NCBI GenBank assembly: GCA_964565925.1
Contig: CAZMGV010000020.1
Coordinates: forward strand, 1 to 64,000
DNA from: CAZMGV01 sp964565925
GTDB taxonomy: Bacteria; JAGRBM01; JAHCIT01
Length of the DNA stretch: 64,000 nucleotides
Direction: 5' to 3'
The first letter of the stretch is position 1. Every line of letters starts with the position of its first letter. The notes beneath the pieces were generated by a model, which worked only from the letters and a program-made list of their open reading frames with translations, had not been told where the DNA came from and made no database searches. Positions 25,179 through 34,317 of this stretch are shown one piece after another. A program made the position numbers and the translations under genes.

Positions 25179-26003
25179 TCACTGATAGACGTGGAGACTG
25201 TTCTCCGCCGTGGGCAGCAGGTTCATCCCCAAATAGGTGAACACGACCGCCGCAAAACACATCACCAGAACCGCCATCGAGCGCTTGCCATGAAGGCCCC
25301 TGACATAGCGCAGATGGAGATAGACCAGATACAGGAGCCACGTGATGAGCGCCCAGTTTTCCTTGGGATCCCAGGTCCAGTAGTCGCCCCAGGCGGCCTT
25401 GCCCCACATGGAGCCCAGCGCCAGACCCAGTGTGAGCGCCGCGAACCCGAAGCGGACCGTCAGGTTCGCCGATTCGGCGTATTTCTCCGAATCGGGCGTC
25501 GAACCCTGTTTGCCGCGCCCGGTATAGAGGCTCATGACGGCCAGCACGCAGGAAGCGAACAGCGTCGCGTAAGAGACGAAATAGGTCACGACATGCGGAA
25601 CGAACCAGGCGCTCTGAAGCGCCGGCGGCAGGTTGATGATCTCGATGTCCGGTTTGCGGAGTCCGTAGATGATCCCGCCCACGTTCAGTACGGCCGTAAA
25701 GGGAATCAGGATATAGAGCCGGTACAGGCCGATCAGGACCAGTGTCACGAGCGACACGCACCAGGGATAAAAGAGCAGCGTTTCGTAAAGCGTCTTGAAC
25801 GGCGGCCGGCCGCTCTCAATCCAGCGGTCGGCGATCACGCCCGTATTCACGACAAAACAGGCAACGAGCAGCCCGAGACAGATTTTGAGCAGCAGCCTGG
25901 AACGGGAATAGGAAGCCGGAACGCTCGTCAGCGCGACGGTTCCGTAACCCCCCGCCATCACAAGGGCCGCCGGATGCATGAGGATTTCGTCCATCGCCAT
26001 CAT
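25179..26003 (-). CDS. ccsA: Cytochrome c biogenesis protein CcsA (System II heme handling)
   Basis: A 274-residue membrane protein with about eight helices and the tryptophan-rich heme-handling motif WGDYWTWDPKENWAL near residue 205. Histidines flank it in the adjacent helices. With ResB it forms the System II synthase that carries heme across the membrane and attaches it to CxxCH motifs. Its ATG overlaps the resB stop by four bases. It is placed immediately upstream of the pentaheme cytochrome, so maturation and substrate are coexpressed. Confidence 0.92.
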   Translation of the reverse strand: MMAMDEILMHPAALVMAGGYGTVALTSVPASYSRSRLLLKICLGLLVACFVVNTGVIADRWIESGRPPFKTLYETLLFYPWCVSLVTLVLIGLYRLYILIPFTAVLNVGGIIYGLRKPDIEIINLPPALQSAWFVPHVVTYFVSYATLFASCVLAVMSLYTGRGKQGSTPDSEKYAESANLTVRFGFAALTLGLALGSMWGKAAWGDYWTWDPKENWALITWLLYLVYLHLRYVRGLHGKRSMAVLVMCFAAVVFTYLGMNLLPTAENSLHVYQ

Positions 26004-27970
26004 AGCGGTGTCTCCCTGCGGCCGAACGACGGGTGAACGTAGAAGATCACGATCACCCCCAGAACCATCATGACGAGGCCAGTATATACAAACGGAAGGC
26101 CCGGGTCTCGCACAACCTGAAGGCCGGAATAACCCGGGTCATCCCGGCGGAAGTTCGCCTGGTAGAAGCTGTAGCCCTTGTACGAGAGCGGATCGTTCAC
26201 ACCGATCGTTTTCTGCAGCACAGGGCGGCCTCCCTCGAGCACCGAGAGCCGGCTGTGGTACTGCTTGACGTCGTCCGACTTGGTCTGGAAGGCGACGACG
26301 GCCTCCCGGCCGGGTAGCGGCATCGCCGTATCCATATCGGGCGTCAGGATCTCGTTCTTCATAAGCGGGATCGGACCGTCGCGCAGGTCGACTTCAACCG
26401 CCGGGTTTTTCCATTCAGCCGATTTCGTGCCCGGGACCATCGTCTTGCGGGCCGACGGGATCACCGTCACCTTGATCGCGGGCGCCCACTCCGGGAGTCC
26501 CGCCGGGACAAGTCCGTCGCTGCCGGCCGTTGCCGTACCGGTGATCCTTCCGTCCTCGATCGACATCACACTCTTCGTGCTTCCGACGACCACGATCTCG
26601 CGGGCGACGGCACCCGAACCTGGTGTGTACCGATAAATGGCATGGGGTGCTTCGGAGTCGCCATCGTTCGTGCCGTGACCGAAGTCCGGTATCCTGGCGA
26701 ACAGCCAGGTGGTCTCTTCCGACCCGGTCGCCGTGTTACGGACCGCCACCTGGACGGCCGGGTTGTTCGGATTTGCGGAACGGGTGGACGGGCTGCGGGT
26801 CTTTGTGTCGTAAGTAAAGTCGGGAAAATACCCCAGGGTGCGGACTTCGTACGCACCGATCGTTACCGTTGATCCCGTCTGCGTGCTGATCTCGGCATCG
26901 CCGATGCGGGTTCCATCGGTCTTTCCAAGCAGAATCCGGTGCTGATCGGCCTTCTGGCCGCTGAACATCTGCGGCGACGGAGGATCCCACAGAAAACGTA
27001 CCGGAACGCCTGAAACCGCCAGCGTGGACTCGTTTCCTGAGTCGCCGCCTGCAAACAGGTCTGTGGCCACCGGTCCGCCGTCGCGTGCTTCTTCGATGCG
27101 CACCGCCGGCCGGCCCTGCCCGTCCGGAGCTTCTTCAATCCGGGGCTCCAGCAAAAAGTCCGGGAAAACCCGGTTTACGCGCAGCTCAAGATCGTCAACC
27201 CCGAGGCGCTTCCATTCGGAAACCTTGCCGGGTTCCAGCGACGCCGTCGCCCGGTAGCCTTCGCCTTTTTTCTGGTAGACATACAGACGGAACCGGTCGG
27301 TGTACTCCTCGATGTTGAAATCATCCAGACGGACCGCGAAGCCGAGGTTTCTCTTCTCACCTGCGTTCTTCGAATCGGGAACTCCCTGTGCTGTTACGGC
27401 CATCTGCCCCTCGTGCAGATCCACATACCCCTTGAAGCCGTACAGATTCCCGAGAAGCCCACCCACGAGGATGGTGCTCACGCCGACGTGCGAGAGGAAA
27501 AACCCCCAGCTCCGCGGCCGCCACGCCTTGCGGCGAACTGCTACCAGAATAAGGCTCACACCGAGCACGCCCAGAAATCCGTTAAACCAGGCGGTGTGGA
27601 AAATGTCGTTCAGCCCGAGATTGAGAACGACAGCTGCGCCGGCCGAACCGTACCGGCTCGCATAAAATTCCGCGGGGCTCTTCTGGACGATCAGGGTTCC
27701 GAAGACGGTTGCCACCGCAACGACCGACATGAGCGAGACGCCGAAAGTCGCAGAAGTAAGCAGGTGGTACAGGGCCGATCGTTGTGTCCAGACCAGCGTA
27801 CCGATCGCGGCAACTGCAACGGCCACGGCAGCCTGGATAGTCACCGTAGAGGCCAGCGCGGTCAGCCAGCCGCGCGAGACCAGCACACCCGCACCGATAA
27901 ACAGGACCCACAGAATGGCGATAAACTGGAGGGAGTCGCTCAGGCGGGGGATGCGGACTTGGGATCGCAT
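26000..27970 (-). CDS. resB: Cytochrome c biogenesis protein ResB
   Basis: A 656-residue ResB/Ccs1 protein. It has three N-terminal transmembrane segments, a large periplasmic domain of about 400 residues (from GYVDLHEGQM to the KGYSFYQANFRRDDPG signature) and a final C-terminal helix (FVYTGLVMMVLGVIVIFYVHP). GYSFYQ is highly typical of ResB. It pairs with CcsA in System II maturation. ATG 27970 is preceded by AGGGAG about 10 bases away. It starts a seven-gene operon running to the radical SAM gene at 18611, with overlaps or short gaps throughout. Confidence 0.92.
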   Translation of the reverse strand: MRSQVRIPRLSDSLQFIAILWVLFIGAGVLVSRGWLTALASTVTIQAAVAVAVAAIGTLVWTQRSALYHLLTSATFGVSLMSVVAVATVFGTLIVQKSPAEFYASRYGSAGAAVVLNLGLNDIFHTAWFNGFLGVLGVSLILVAVRRKAWRPRSWGFFLSHVGVSTILVGGLLGNLYGFKGYVDLHEGQMAVTAQGVPDSKNAGEKRNLGFAVRLDDFNIEEYTDRFRLYVYQKKGEGYRATASLEPGKVSEWKRLGVDDLELRVNRVFPDFLLEPRIEEAPDGQGRPAVRIEEARDGGPVATDLFAGGDSGNESTLAVSGVPVRFLWDPPSPQMFSGQKADQHRILLGKTDGTRIGDAEISTQTGSTVTIGAYEVRTLGYFPDFTYDTKTRSPSTRSANPNNPAVQVAVRNTATGSEETTWLFARIPDFGHGTNDGDSEAPHAIYRYTPGSGAVAREIVVVGSTKSVMSIEDGRITGTATAGSDGLVPAGLPEWAPAIKVTVIPSARKTMVPGTKSAEWKNPAVEVDLRDGPIPLMKNEILTPDMDTAMPLPGREAVVAFQTKSDDVKQYHSRLSVLEGGRPVLQKTIGVNDPLSYKGYSFYQANFRRDDPGYSGLQVVRDPGLPFVYTGLVMMVLGVIVIFYVHPSFGRRETPL

Positions 27971-28304
27971 GCGGGAGGGGCTCCCTGATGGCTGTCGGCA
28001 TTTCCGCCGTGTGCCTGCCGTCGATCTGGCTGAAGGAATTGAGGGTCCCAGCAGCCTCCGGACAAAGGCCTTTCAGCCTCTGCGGGATAGATACCTTTTG
28101 AGGGGAATCGAATGGATGATGTACGTCAGGTTTGGGTGAATTAGCGATAATAAAGGGGAGCAAAGGCGTTTTGGCGATTCGCAGAGCAACCGGGGCTCTC
28201 CCGGCGGGGAATATTCCGGCCCGGTCGCGGACTATTCCCCGGCTGCCCGGAGTTAACAGCTTTGAGAATACCGGCAAAGGTGTCAGGGGAGCGCTGGAAG
28301 GTAC
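27971..28304. other. Intergenic region upstream of resB
   Basis: About 330 bases without a gene I can support. The minus strand has an AT-rich stretch (28130-28150) that could hold the resB promoter. The part next to 28304 is the terminator tail of the tetraheme cytochrome gene. Short open frames here lack ribosome sites and recognisable protein features. Confidence 0.5.
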
Positions 28305-28343
28305 AAAAGAAAAGACCCGTTCCCCGGAGTCCGGTGGAACGGG
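28305..28343 (-). terminator. Intrinsic terminator of tetraheme cytochrome gene
   Basis: On the minus strand, CCCGTTCC and GGAACGGG (plus-strand 28316-28323 and 28336-28343) form an 8-bp stem. It is followed by TCTTTTCTTTT. It lies 19 bases past the stop codon and separates the cytochrome genes from the resB operon. Confidence 0.85.
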
Positions 28344-28361
28344 CCTGATCGTCAGCCTCTG

Positions 28362-29033
28362 TCACTTGTCAGCGCAGAGGTCCTTGATGAGCTTCTTCTG
28401 GTCTTGCTTGTGCTTGGGATTCAGGTGGAGAACCTTCTCCATCCGTTCCTCGCACTTGAAATCCTTGTGCGTGGGACTCTCGCTGTTGTGACAGCCCTTG
28501 CAGGTCTTCACGTTCGGCATGATGACCTCACCGGCCGGTAGCTCCACGTAGCCAGCGTCTTCTTCGGCTCCCTCGTCCGCTCCCGCAGCAGCCGCCATGC
28601 GTGCCTTGAGGTGCTTGCCTCCCGGGCCGTGACAGGATTCGCAGCTCACGCCGGTCGCCTGGTCGTAACCAGAGCGCAGATCGGCGGGAACCTCGTACGC
28701 CGTCACATGGCACTTCAGGCACTTGGCATCCTGCTGCGGGCTGGCAACCCCCTTCTCCTGGCCGGCCTTGGCGGCCTCGGGGGTGCCCAGCAGATCGTAC
28801 GCCTTGGCGTGCTTCATCTTGAGCCACGCCGCGTACTGGTTGCCGTTAACCTCTTTTGAATGGCAGTTCTTGCACTTGGCCGGCCCGATGTATTTCCCAT
28901 CGTGCACCCGGGGAGAGGTTTCGGCGTTCAGGTGGGCGGGTTGCATGGCTCCCACCGCCATCGCGAGGGCTATACCTGCCACCACGAGGCCGAACTTCCA
29001 CCGGGTTCCGTTATGTGCATTGCTGCCGTTCAT
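28362..29033 (-). CDS. Tetraheme cytochrome c, c554-like
   Basis: A 223-residue periplasmic cytochrome. It has a signal peptide/anchor (residues about 13-37, ending LNA) and four CxxCH motifs: CKNCH (54-58), CLKCH, CESCH and CKGCH. The opening KYIGPAKCKNCH and the CESCHGPGGKHLKA segment are typical of the cytochrome c554/multiheme family. The C-terminus is lysine-rich (LNPKHKQDQKKLIKD). As a small soluble carrier it could link the Qrc-like complex to the outer-membrane conduit (inference). It follows the decaheme gene by 46 bases and ends in a terminator. Confidence 0.87.
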   Translation of the reverse strand: MNGSNAHNGTRWKFGLVVAGIALAMAVGAMQPAHLNAETSPRVHDGKYIGPAKCKNCHSKEVNGNQYAAWLKMKHAKAYDLLGTPEAAKAGQEKGVASPQQDAKCLKCHVTAYEVPADLRSGYDQATGVSCESCHGPGGKHLKARMAAAAGADEGAEEDAGYVELPAGEVIMPNVKTCKGCHNSESPTHKDFKCEERMEKVLHLNPKHKQDQKKLIKDLCADK

Positions 29034-29079
29034 TTTCGGTCACTCCTTACGCAATAGGCCGTTTTGCGTGAGCCTAGTC

Positions 29080-32000
29080 CTACTGGCGTTTGTGGACAAG
29101 CTTCACGTCGAACTCGGCCCCGTCGCCGTGGCATACAGAGCAGGATTCCACACCTTCCTCGCTAGTCTGGATATCGATATGGGCTTCAGCCGCGGAGCTT
29201 TCGTGGCAACCCTCACAGGATGCGCGGTAGACTCGGGTCGGGGCACCCTGTTCGGTCGGGTGATCGCGGCTGACCGGCACTTGCCAGGCAGTGGCTTCGC
29301 CGTGGCACTTCGTACAGGTCGCGGCGCCGCCCGGCATGGCCGGGAACACCTCCGGCTCGCCTTCCTCGCCGGTGTCGCTGACGAAGGTCGGCTGCGGCCA
29401 GAAGTCCGGACGGTGGAACTCGTGCAGGAACAGCCGGAAGTTGACGTTCTCACTCGGTACGTTCGTTACGCCCGCCTGCATGCCTGCCGTGCCATGGCAC
29501 ATAATGCAGGTTTCAAAGTCGCGGCGGCCGCCGCCGTGGAACCGGATCGTATTGTGGCAGGCGTTACAGGTCTGGCCCGCCACGAGCTTGCTGTCTTCGG
29601 ATATGCTCGACTCGATCTTGTCGTAGTTGGTCAGGGACGCAGCCGAACCGACCTTTACCATAAAGTCCTGCGGCGGAGTGGCTTCCGTAAAGGATGTCAC
29701 TTCGTTGTTCAGTAACAGTGCCTCGGTCATCGCCGACCAGACGCCGACCAAGTAAGTGCCGCTGACTACGCTCTTGTTCTTCCAGGCACCCCAGGTTTCG
29801 ATGTCGTCGGACGAAAGGTTCGGCGAATCGAAGAACGGCGGCGGGTAGATGTAGGGCATGACGAAGTCGGTCGTGTAGCTGATCAGCACCTTCTGGCCGG
29901 CCGTGAAGGTCCCGGTGACGACGCTGGTCGACGGGTCGACCGTATAGTCGCCGGTGGCACCCAGCTTCTTGGGACCGTTCAGCGTCACCTTGGTCACTGA
30001 CGCACCTGAGCTGTGACTATACCGGAGATACTTCGTCGCATTCGTCTGGCTAGTCGTGTAGCTGCTGCCCATCAGGAGCCGCTGATGGAACTGGTTGGTA
30101 TCACCAGGAACCGGGGCGATGAATCCATTGATTCGGATGTACTCTTCCTTGCCGAGTACATAGGTGGTGGCATTGCTGACCGTTACCGACAGGTTTGCCG
30201 CCAGGATCGCGACTTTGGTCGTCCCGTTGTAGCTGATAACCGAACCCACCTGACCGTCCGAGAATTCGATTCTGCCACCGGTATAATCGTTGTTCACCGA
30301 GGACGCGGACGCATCCAGCGTCACCGTCTTGCAAGGTGCGGTACACCCTGCCTGCAGTGTCCCCGCCGTCTGGACACCATCGTCGATGACGATATCGTCA
30401 CCGGCGCCACTGGTGCCACCCGAGGACGCGCTGCCATAGAACGGCTGGATACGGTACACGCTGGTGGCGTCGGGATTCGTCGACCAGTTCGAGGCAACTG
30501 TCGCTACCTTTGTACCGCCCACATAACCGGTGATCTTCTGGGTCTGGGCTTTACCTGTGCCGCTGGTAATCGCAATCCAGTAGTCCTTGTAGTAGTCGTT
30601 CGAACCGCTGGCGCTTGCCGCCAGAGTGATCGTCTTGCAGGATCCGCTGCACCCGGCCTGAGCCGTAGCTACATGCACGCGCGGGTCGCCTGATGTATCA
30701 ATGTCGATATAGCTGTCCCTGGCGTTTACCGAAGCCATAAGCGTTGAAGCGGGTGTCAGAGTTGCTGTCCGCGTATAAATCCACGGAATAACCGCCGCAC
30801 CCACGGCATACGTGCTGGTGCTGTCGGGATTCGTTGCCCAGTTCGGAAGAACCGTCGCCGTATAAGACGCGCCGGCGTAACTCACGATAAGCCTCGACTG
30901 GCCGGAACCGGTGCCTCCGGTAATCCAGACCCAATTACCCGTATAAGTCTCGTCGGTCTTCGACGCCGCCGCCGGACAAGCAGCCGTCGGCGTCACCGGT
31001 GAAGATGTCGTCTGGCAGAACTTGATCGTGCTCGCGGTTCCGCTCTGCGCCGTTCCGATGAGCGCTACCGCCGTCGGGCTGGCCCCCGCCGCGATATTCC
31101 AGACCGGAGTGCGCATCGGCGTATAGGCGGCTGAGCCGCCGGTTCCCGTACCGAGCAGATCGTAAACGATCGGTTCCGGTACGTTGACCGTATAGGGCGA
31201 GCTCAGGCCCACCAGTGCGGGTACCGGCAGGGCGCCGTAATCCACGATATTCAGGTTGCTGGTCGGACCGGCCAGCGTCACGGTAATCGCGCTACGCCAG
31301 TTCATGAAGACATTCGTGTTGCTGATAGCGACGTTGCTACCCGCATCGTCCGTGGCGGTGAACGTGATCGCGATCTTCTCGCCCGGATCGATCGTGCCAT
31401 CCGTATTGTTCAGTCCTGCTTCCGCGACATCGGTCAGATTAATGTTGATGCCGGGATTGAAATAGTTGCCCGTGACGGCAGGCCGCTTGTTCAGCAACGG
31501 ATGCAGGTGGGCATTGGGAACCGCGAGCGACGAGTTCGGCAGGGCTGCGGCATCGAATGTCGCGGAGTGACAGCTGACGCAGCTCGAATCGCTCGTCTGG
31601 GCCGGCATTCCGTTCGGGCTGTAGTTGGAGACATACTTGTAGTTTGCAGCGCCGGGCTTGCCGGGGTCGTCCCACCGGATGTCGTCGTGGCAAGATCCGC
31701 ACGAACGGCGGCTCTGCTGGTAGAAGGCAAGGTCCCCCTGGGCCGGTGGCGTGATCGATCCGTCGCCGCCGTCACCGTGGCATTTCGCGCAGCTCGTCAC
31801 GCCCTTGAGGAGCTGGCCTTCGATCGCCTGTGCGCCTTTGAGAGCGACGCCGCCCGCGTTGGTAATAGACGGAGTCGAGGTTGAAAGGGCGGAATATCCG
31901 ACGTCCCTCGGCATGCCAATATTGAAGTTAGGCCACACCGGGAAGTTGACATAGGAGTAATCTTTGTCGCCGACCTGGTAGGGCGCAATCGTTCCCGCAT

Positions 32001-32934
32001 AGTTGCGCGTTCCGTCCGAATTGGTCGTCACGCCGTTGACCGACGGCAGGTGCGAACCGTTGTGGATCTTGTGGATCATGACGCGGAAGTCGATGGACGC
32101 TTTCTGGTCGTCGTCTTCCGCACCGGACGTATGGCAGGTCACGCAGATCCGCGGGTCGCGGAACATCATCGTTTCGTTATTGCCTTCTTCCAGTTCGTGG
32201 TGACGGATCTGCACATGGCAGGCAGCACAGTTGTCCGCGCCAACGACTTCGCGGGGCGTAATCGTGGTTTCTGTACCGACCAGCACGTCCTCGGCGTGGT
32301 TTGCCACATCAAGATTAAGATCGCTGCCGACGTAGTATTCCTTACCGAAGACCATGGAGATCGTATAGGTGCCGCTGAGCAGCGCCTGACCGGTCAGTTC
32401 GTCAACGGTCGTGTTCGGCGAGTCGTTAAGCGGCGGACCGTAGGTCGCGGGAATCGGGAGCGTGAAGTTGTAGGTATAGGAGCCGTCCACGTTGATCGAC
32501 GCCGTATCCTTGACGTCCGTCAGGAAGAACCCGCCGTCACTCGGAATGACGCGCTGGTAGTTGTCCGTCGGCCCCGTGAACCAGATATTAGTCACGTCGA
32601 GATCCTTGACGCCCAGCGCCCGGCCATCACCTGTTTCGAGCGTGAACCGCACGCTGATGGTGTCGCCCGGCTGGAACTGCCCCGCGAGGCCCGTGCCGCC
32701 CGTCACGTCGGTGACGGTCAGCACGATCCCCGGAAGGTCCTCGAACATCGCGAGCGTCGTATCGATCGGGGCCGGCTCGCCCGGCAAACCCGGCTCGCCC
32801 GGTGTTCCTGGCTGGCCTGTAAGGCCAGCGGCGCCCTTATCGCCCTTCTGGCATCCGCCCGTTCCGGCGACCATCAGAATCGCCACCAGACAGGCTAGTA
32901 CCCGGTATGTCCAAGTGTGCAGCTCGCGTTTCAT
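29080..32934 (-). CDS. Giant decaheme surface cytochrome, OmcA/MtrC family
   Basis: A 1284-residue lipoprotein with ten CxxCH motifs in two groups of five. Hemes 1-5 are at about residues 236-455 (CAACH, CVTCH, CAKCH, CGSCH, CVSCH); hemes 6-10 are at about 1122-1268 (CNACH, CIMCH, CTKCH, CEGCH, CSVCH). This is the OmcA/MtrC plan of beta-domain, pentaheme, beta-domain, pentaheme, which puts electrons on extracellular metals, humics or electrodes. The leader ends at Gly-Gly-Cys28 and is followed by eight Gly-X-Y triplets (31-54). The stretch between heme groups is about 650 residues, much longer than in MtrC, and contains three related repeats. ATG 32934 has GGAGG nine bases upstream; an in-frame ATG at 32958 precedes it. 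Confidence 0.92.
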   Translation of the reverse strand: MKRELHTWTYRVLACLVAILMVAGTGGCQKGDKGAAGLTGQPGTPGEPGLPGEPAPIDTTLAMFEDLPGIVLTVTDVTGGTGLAGQFQPGDTISVRFTLETGDGRALGVKDLDVTNIWFTGPTDNYQRVIPSDGGFFLTDVKDTASINVDGSYTYNFTLPIPATYGPPLNDSPNTTVDELTGQALLSGTYTISMVFGKEYYVGSDLNLDVANHAEDVLVGTETTITPREVVGADNCAACHVQIRHHELEEGNNETMMFRDPRICVTCHTSGAEDDDQKASIDFRVMIHKIHNGSHLPSVNGVTTNSDGTRNYAGTIAPYQVGDKDYSYVNFPVWPNFNIGMPRDVGYSALSTSTPSITNAGGVALKGAQAIEGQLLKGVTSCAKCHGDGGDGSITPPAQGDLAFYQQSRRSCGSCHDDIRWDDPGKPGAANYKYVSNYSPNGMPAQTSDSSCVSCHSATFDAAALPNSSLAVPNAHLHPLLNKRPAVTGNYFNPGININLTDVAEAGLNNTDGTIDPGEKIAITFTATDDAGSNVAISNTNVFMNWRSAITVTLAGPTSNLNIVDYGALPVPALVGLSSPYTVNVPEPIVYDLLGTGTGGSAAYTPMRTPVWNIAAGASPTAVALIGTAQSGTASTIKFCQTTSSPVTPTAACPAAASKTDETYTGNWVWITGGTGSGQSRLIVSYAGASYTATVLPNWATNPDSTSTYAVGAAVIPWIYTRTATLTPASTLMASVNARDSYIDIDTSGDPRVHVATAQAGCSGSCKTITLAASASGSNDYYKDYWIAITSGTGKAQTQKITGYVGGTKVATVASNWSTNPDATSVYRIQPFYGSASSGGTSGAGDDIVIDDGVQTAGTLQAGCTAPCKTVTLDASASSVNNDYTGGRIEFSDGQVGSVISYNGTTKVAILAANLSVTVSNATTYVLGKEEYIRINGFIAPVPGDTNQFHQRLLMGSSYTTSQTNATKYLRYSHSSGASVTKVTLNGPKKLGATGDYTVDPSTSVVTGTFTAGQKVLISYTTDFVMPYIYPPPFFDSPNLSSDDIETWGAWKNKSVVSGTYLVGVWSAMTEALLLNNEVTSFTEATPPQDFMVKVGSAASLTNYDKIESSISEDSKLVAGQTCNACHNTIRFHGGGRRDFETCIMCHGTAGMQAGVTNVPSENVNFRLFLHEFHRPDFWPQPTFVSDTGEEGEPEVFPAMPGGAATCTKCHGEATAWQVPVSRDHPTEQGAPTRVYRASCEGCHESSAAEAHIDIQTSEEGVESCSVCHGDGAEFDVKLVHKRQ
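30130..30975 (-). repeat. Three tandem beta-repeat units inside the decaheme cytochrome
   Basis: Encodes residues about 653-935. Each unit of roughly 70-95 residues shares a pattern with GTG-x-x-Q, a short I-x-x-Y-x-G segment, A-T-V, N-W-x-T-N-P-D-x-T-S and a closing tyrosine. Unit 1 has WITGGTGSGQSRLIVSYAG, unit 2 has AITSGTGKAQTQKITGYVG, and unit 3 is more divergent with GQVGSVISYNGTTKVAI. Two units begin with a Cys pair (QAGCSGSCKT, QAGCTAPCKT) that is not a heme site. Similar Gly-Gln-rich units occur in phage tail and structural proteins (from memory). Confidence 0.65.
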
Positions 32935-33108
32935 CTCTAGTAACCTCCAGGGTTGCAAACCCTTCGTCGAATCTCTCTAACGGATGCCAGAAAACCCTCA
33001 GTTCAGTAGCTCCGTTTTATCTATTCTCTCGTATCGCTTCCGGTCCGCACTCCCGGCGGTCCTCTTCAATTCCACTGTCAAATTACTTCCCGTTAAGGTT
33101 GGAACCTA

Positions 33109-33120
33109 TGACGTGCGTCA
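33109..33120. promoter_or_regulatory. 12-bp palindrome upstream of decaheme gene
   Basis: TGACG-TG-CGTCA lies in the 207-base gap between the 13-heme gene and the decaheme gene. A TTGGAAC/GTTCCAA pair surrounds it. It might be an operator for an internal promoter. No regulator can be named. Confidence 0.3.
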
Positions 33121-33141
33121 ACTGGGGTTTTCCGTTCCAAA

Positions 33142-34317
33142 TTAATGATGACATGTGTTGCAGTTGCTCCCGTTATCCACGTGCGGCATGGGCGGTTGAA
33201 CGCTTCCCTCCACATGGCACTGGCGGCAGTTCATCGACGGAATATGCGGCGGCGAGGACGGTTTCGGCGGCGCCTCGAGGTGGCTCGGCGTGCTCTTGTG
33301 GCAGACGAAACACGATTCATTCTGAACCGGCAGGTGGCACCCGATGCAGTGCTGCGCTTTGGGAGCCCCCCACGTTCCGACGTGATTGCGGGGTTCGGAT
33401 TCCCGGTGACAGGTTTCGCAGGAGTCAGAACGGTGGCACGCGGCGCACGACTCGCGGTCCATGCTCGCCTGAATGCCGTGACCGCGCGTCCGCCAGAAAG
33501 CCGTATGATTGTCCGGCGGTTCATCCTTGTGGCATTTCGCGCAGGTTTCCTGTTCGTGACAGACGGAACAGGTGTTGACCGTTTCTCCGGTGTTGGCGCG
33601 GGCGACCTGGCCGTGGTGCTTCTTCCAGTTTTCCTTATGGCTGGGAGGTGCCCAGTTCTTGTTCACCTGCGTGTGACACGTCGAACAGGTGGTGACCTCT
33701 GCCGGTTTGGCTGAAGGGGCCGCTTCGCCGGCCGCCACTGCCGCCTGATTCGCAGCCGCTTGTGCAGGCTGAACCGCCGGAGCGGATTCGGGCGTTCCCG
33801 GCTGTGCGGCCGGTGCAGCGGAGGCAACCGCCACGACTGCCTTCGGTTCCACGTGCTTCTCCGCATGGCAATCGACGCACTGTTGCATGCGGACCTGGAC
33901 GTCGGAATTGACCGTCGCGCGGCCCGTCATGTCTCCGTGGCACTGTTCGCAGCTGATATTCGCGTTCGCATGCACCTTGTGCGAGAACTTCATTTCGGCC
34001 GGAAGGGCCGCGAGATGCAGCGCCTTCAGCTTGCCGTCAACGAACCGTGAAGCGGCTCTGCGGTCCATGGGCTTATCGACATCCTTTTCCTCATGGCAGA
34101 GCTGACACTGCGCCAGACGAGGCATTCCGGCCTTGTCTTTCGAGACAGCGCCGGTATGGCAGTCCGTGCAGCTCAGATCCTCCGCAGAGCCGTGAATCTT
34201 GTGGCTGAAGGTGGAGACGGGACCGAAAATCCCGAGCTTGTCGAGCACGGCGCAGCCGCCGCCGATCGCCAGCAGCAGGAAGACGAATATGCCCGCTCGT
34301 TCACGCCACGCTTTCAC
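33142..34317 (-). CDS. 13-heme membrane-anchored cytochrome c
   Basis: A 391-residue protein with thirteen CxxCH motifs. Residues about 8-26 form a membrane anchor or lipoprotein signal (GGGC at 19-22). A first domain (about 35-160) has four hemes (CTDCH at 50, CQLCH at 71, CEQCH at 123, CVDCH at 147) with FSHKIHG and FSHKVHA supplying distal histidines. An Ala/Pro-rich linker follows (about 160-210). A second domain has nine hemes, ending in CNTCHH at the C-terminus. GTG 34317 overlaps the porin stop as GTGA and has GGGAGG eight bases upstream; an earlier TTG is less likely. In the position of MtrA of porin-cytochrome conduits it would be the periplasmic wire through the porin. Confidence 0.88.
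   Translation of the reverse strand: MKAWRERAGIFVFLLLAIGGGCAVLDKLGIFGPVSTFSHKIHGSAEDLSCTDCHTGAVSKDKAGMPRLAQCQLCHEEKDVDKPMDRRAASRFVDGKLKALHLAALPAEMKFSHKVHANANISCEQCHGDMTGRATVNSDVQVRMQQCVDCHAEKHVEPKAVVAVASAAPAAQPGTPESAPAVQPAQAAANQAAVAAGEAAPSAKPAEVTTCSTCHTQVNKNWAPPSHKENWKKHHGQVARANTGETVNTCSVCHEQETCAKCHKDEPPDNHTAFWRTRGHGIQASMDRESCAACHRSDSCETCHRESEPRNHVGTWGAPKAQHCIGCHLPVQNESCFVCHKSTPSHLEAPPKPSSPPHIPSMNCRQCHVEGSVQPPMPHVDNGSNCNTCHH

Noticed and set aside
28852..28870. TGGCA...TTGCA patterns resembling sigma-54 promoters within cytochrome genes
   Set aside because: They arise from CxxCH heme codons read on the opposite strand, and the GG-GC spacing is off by one or more bases.
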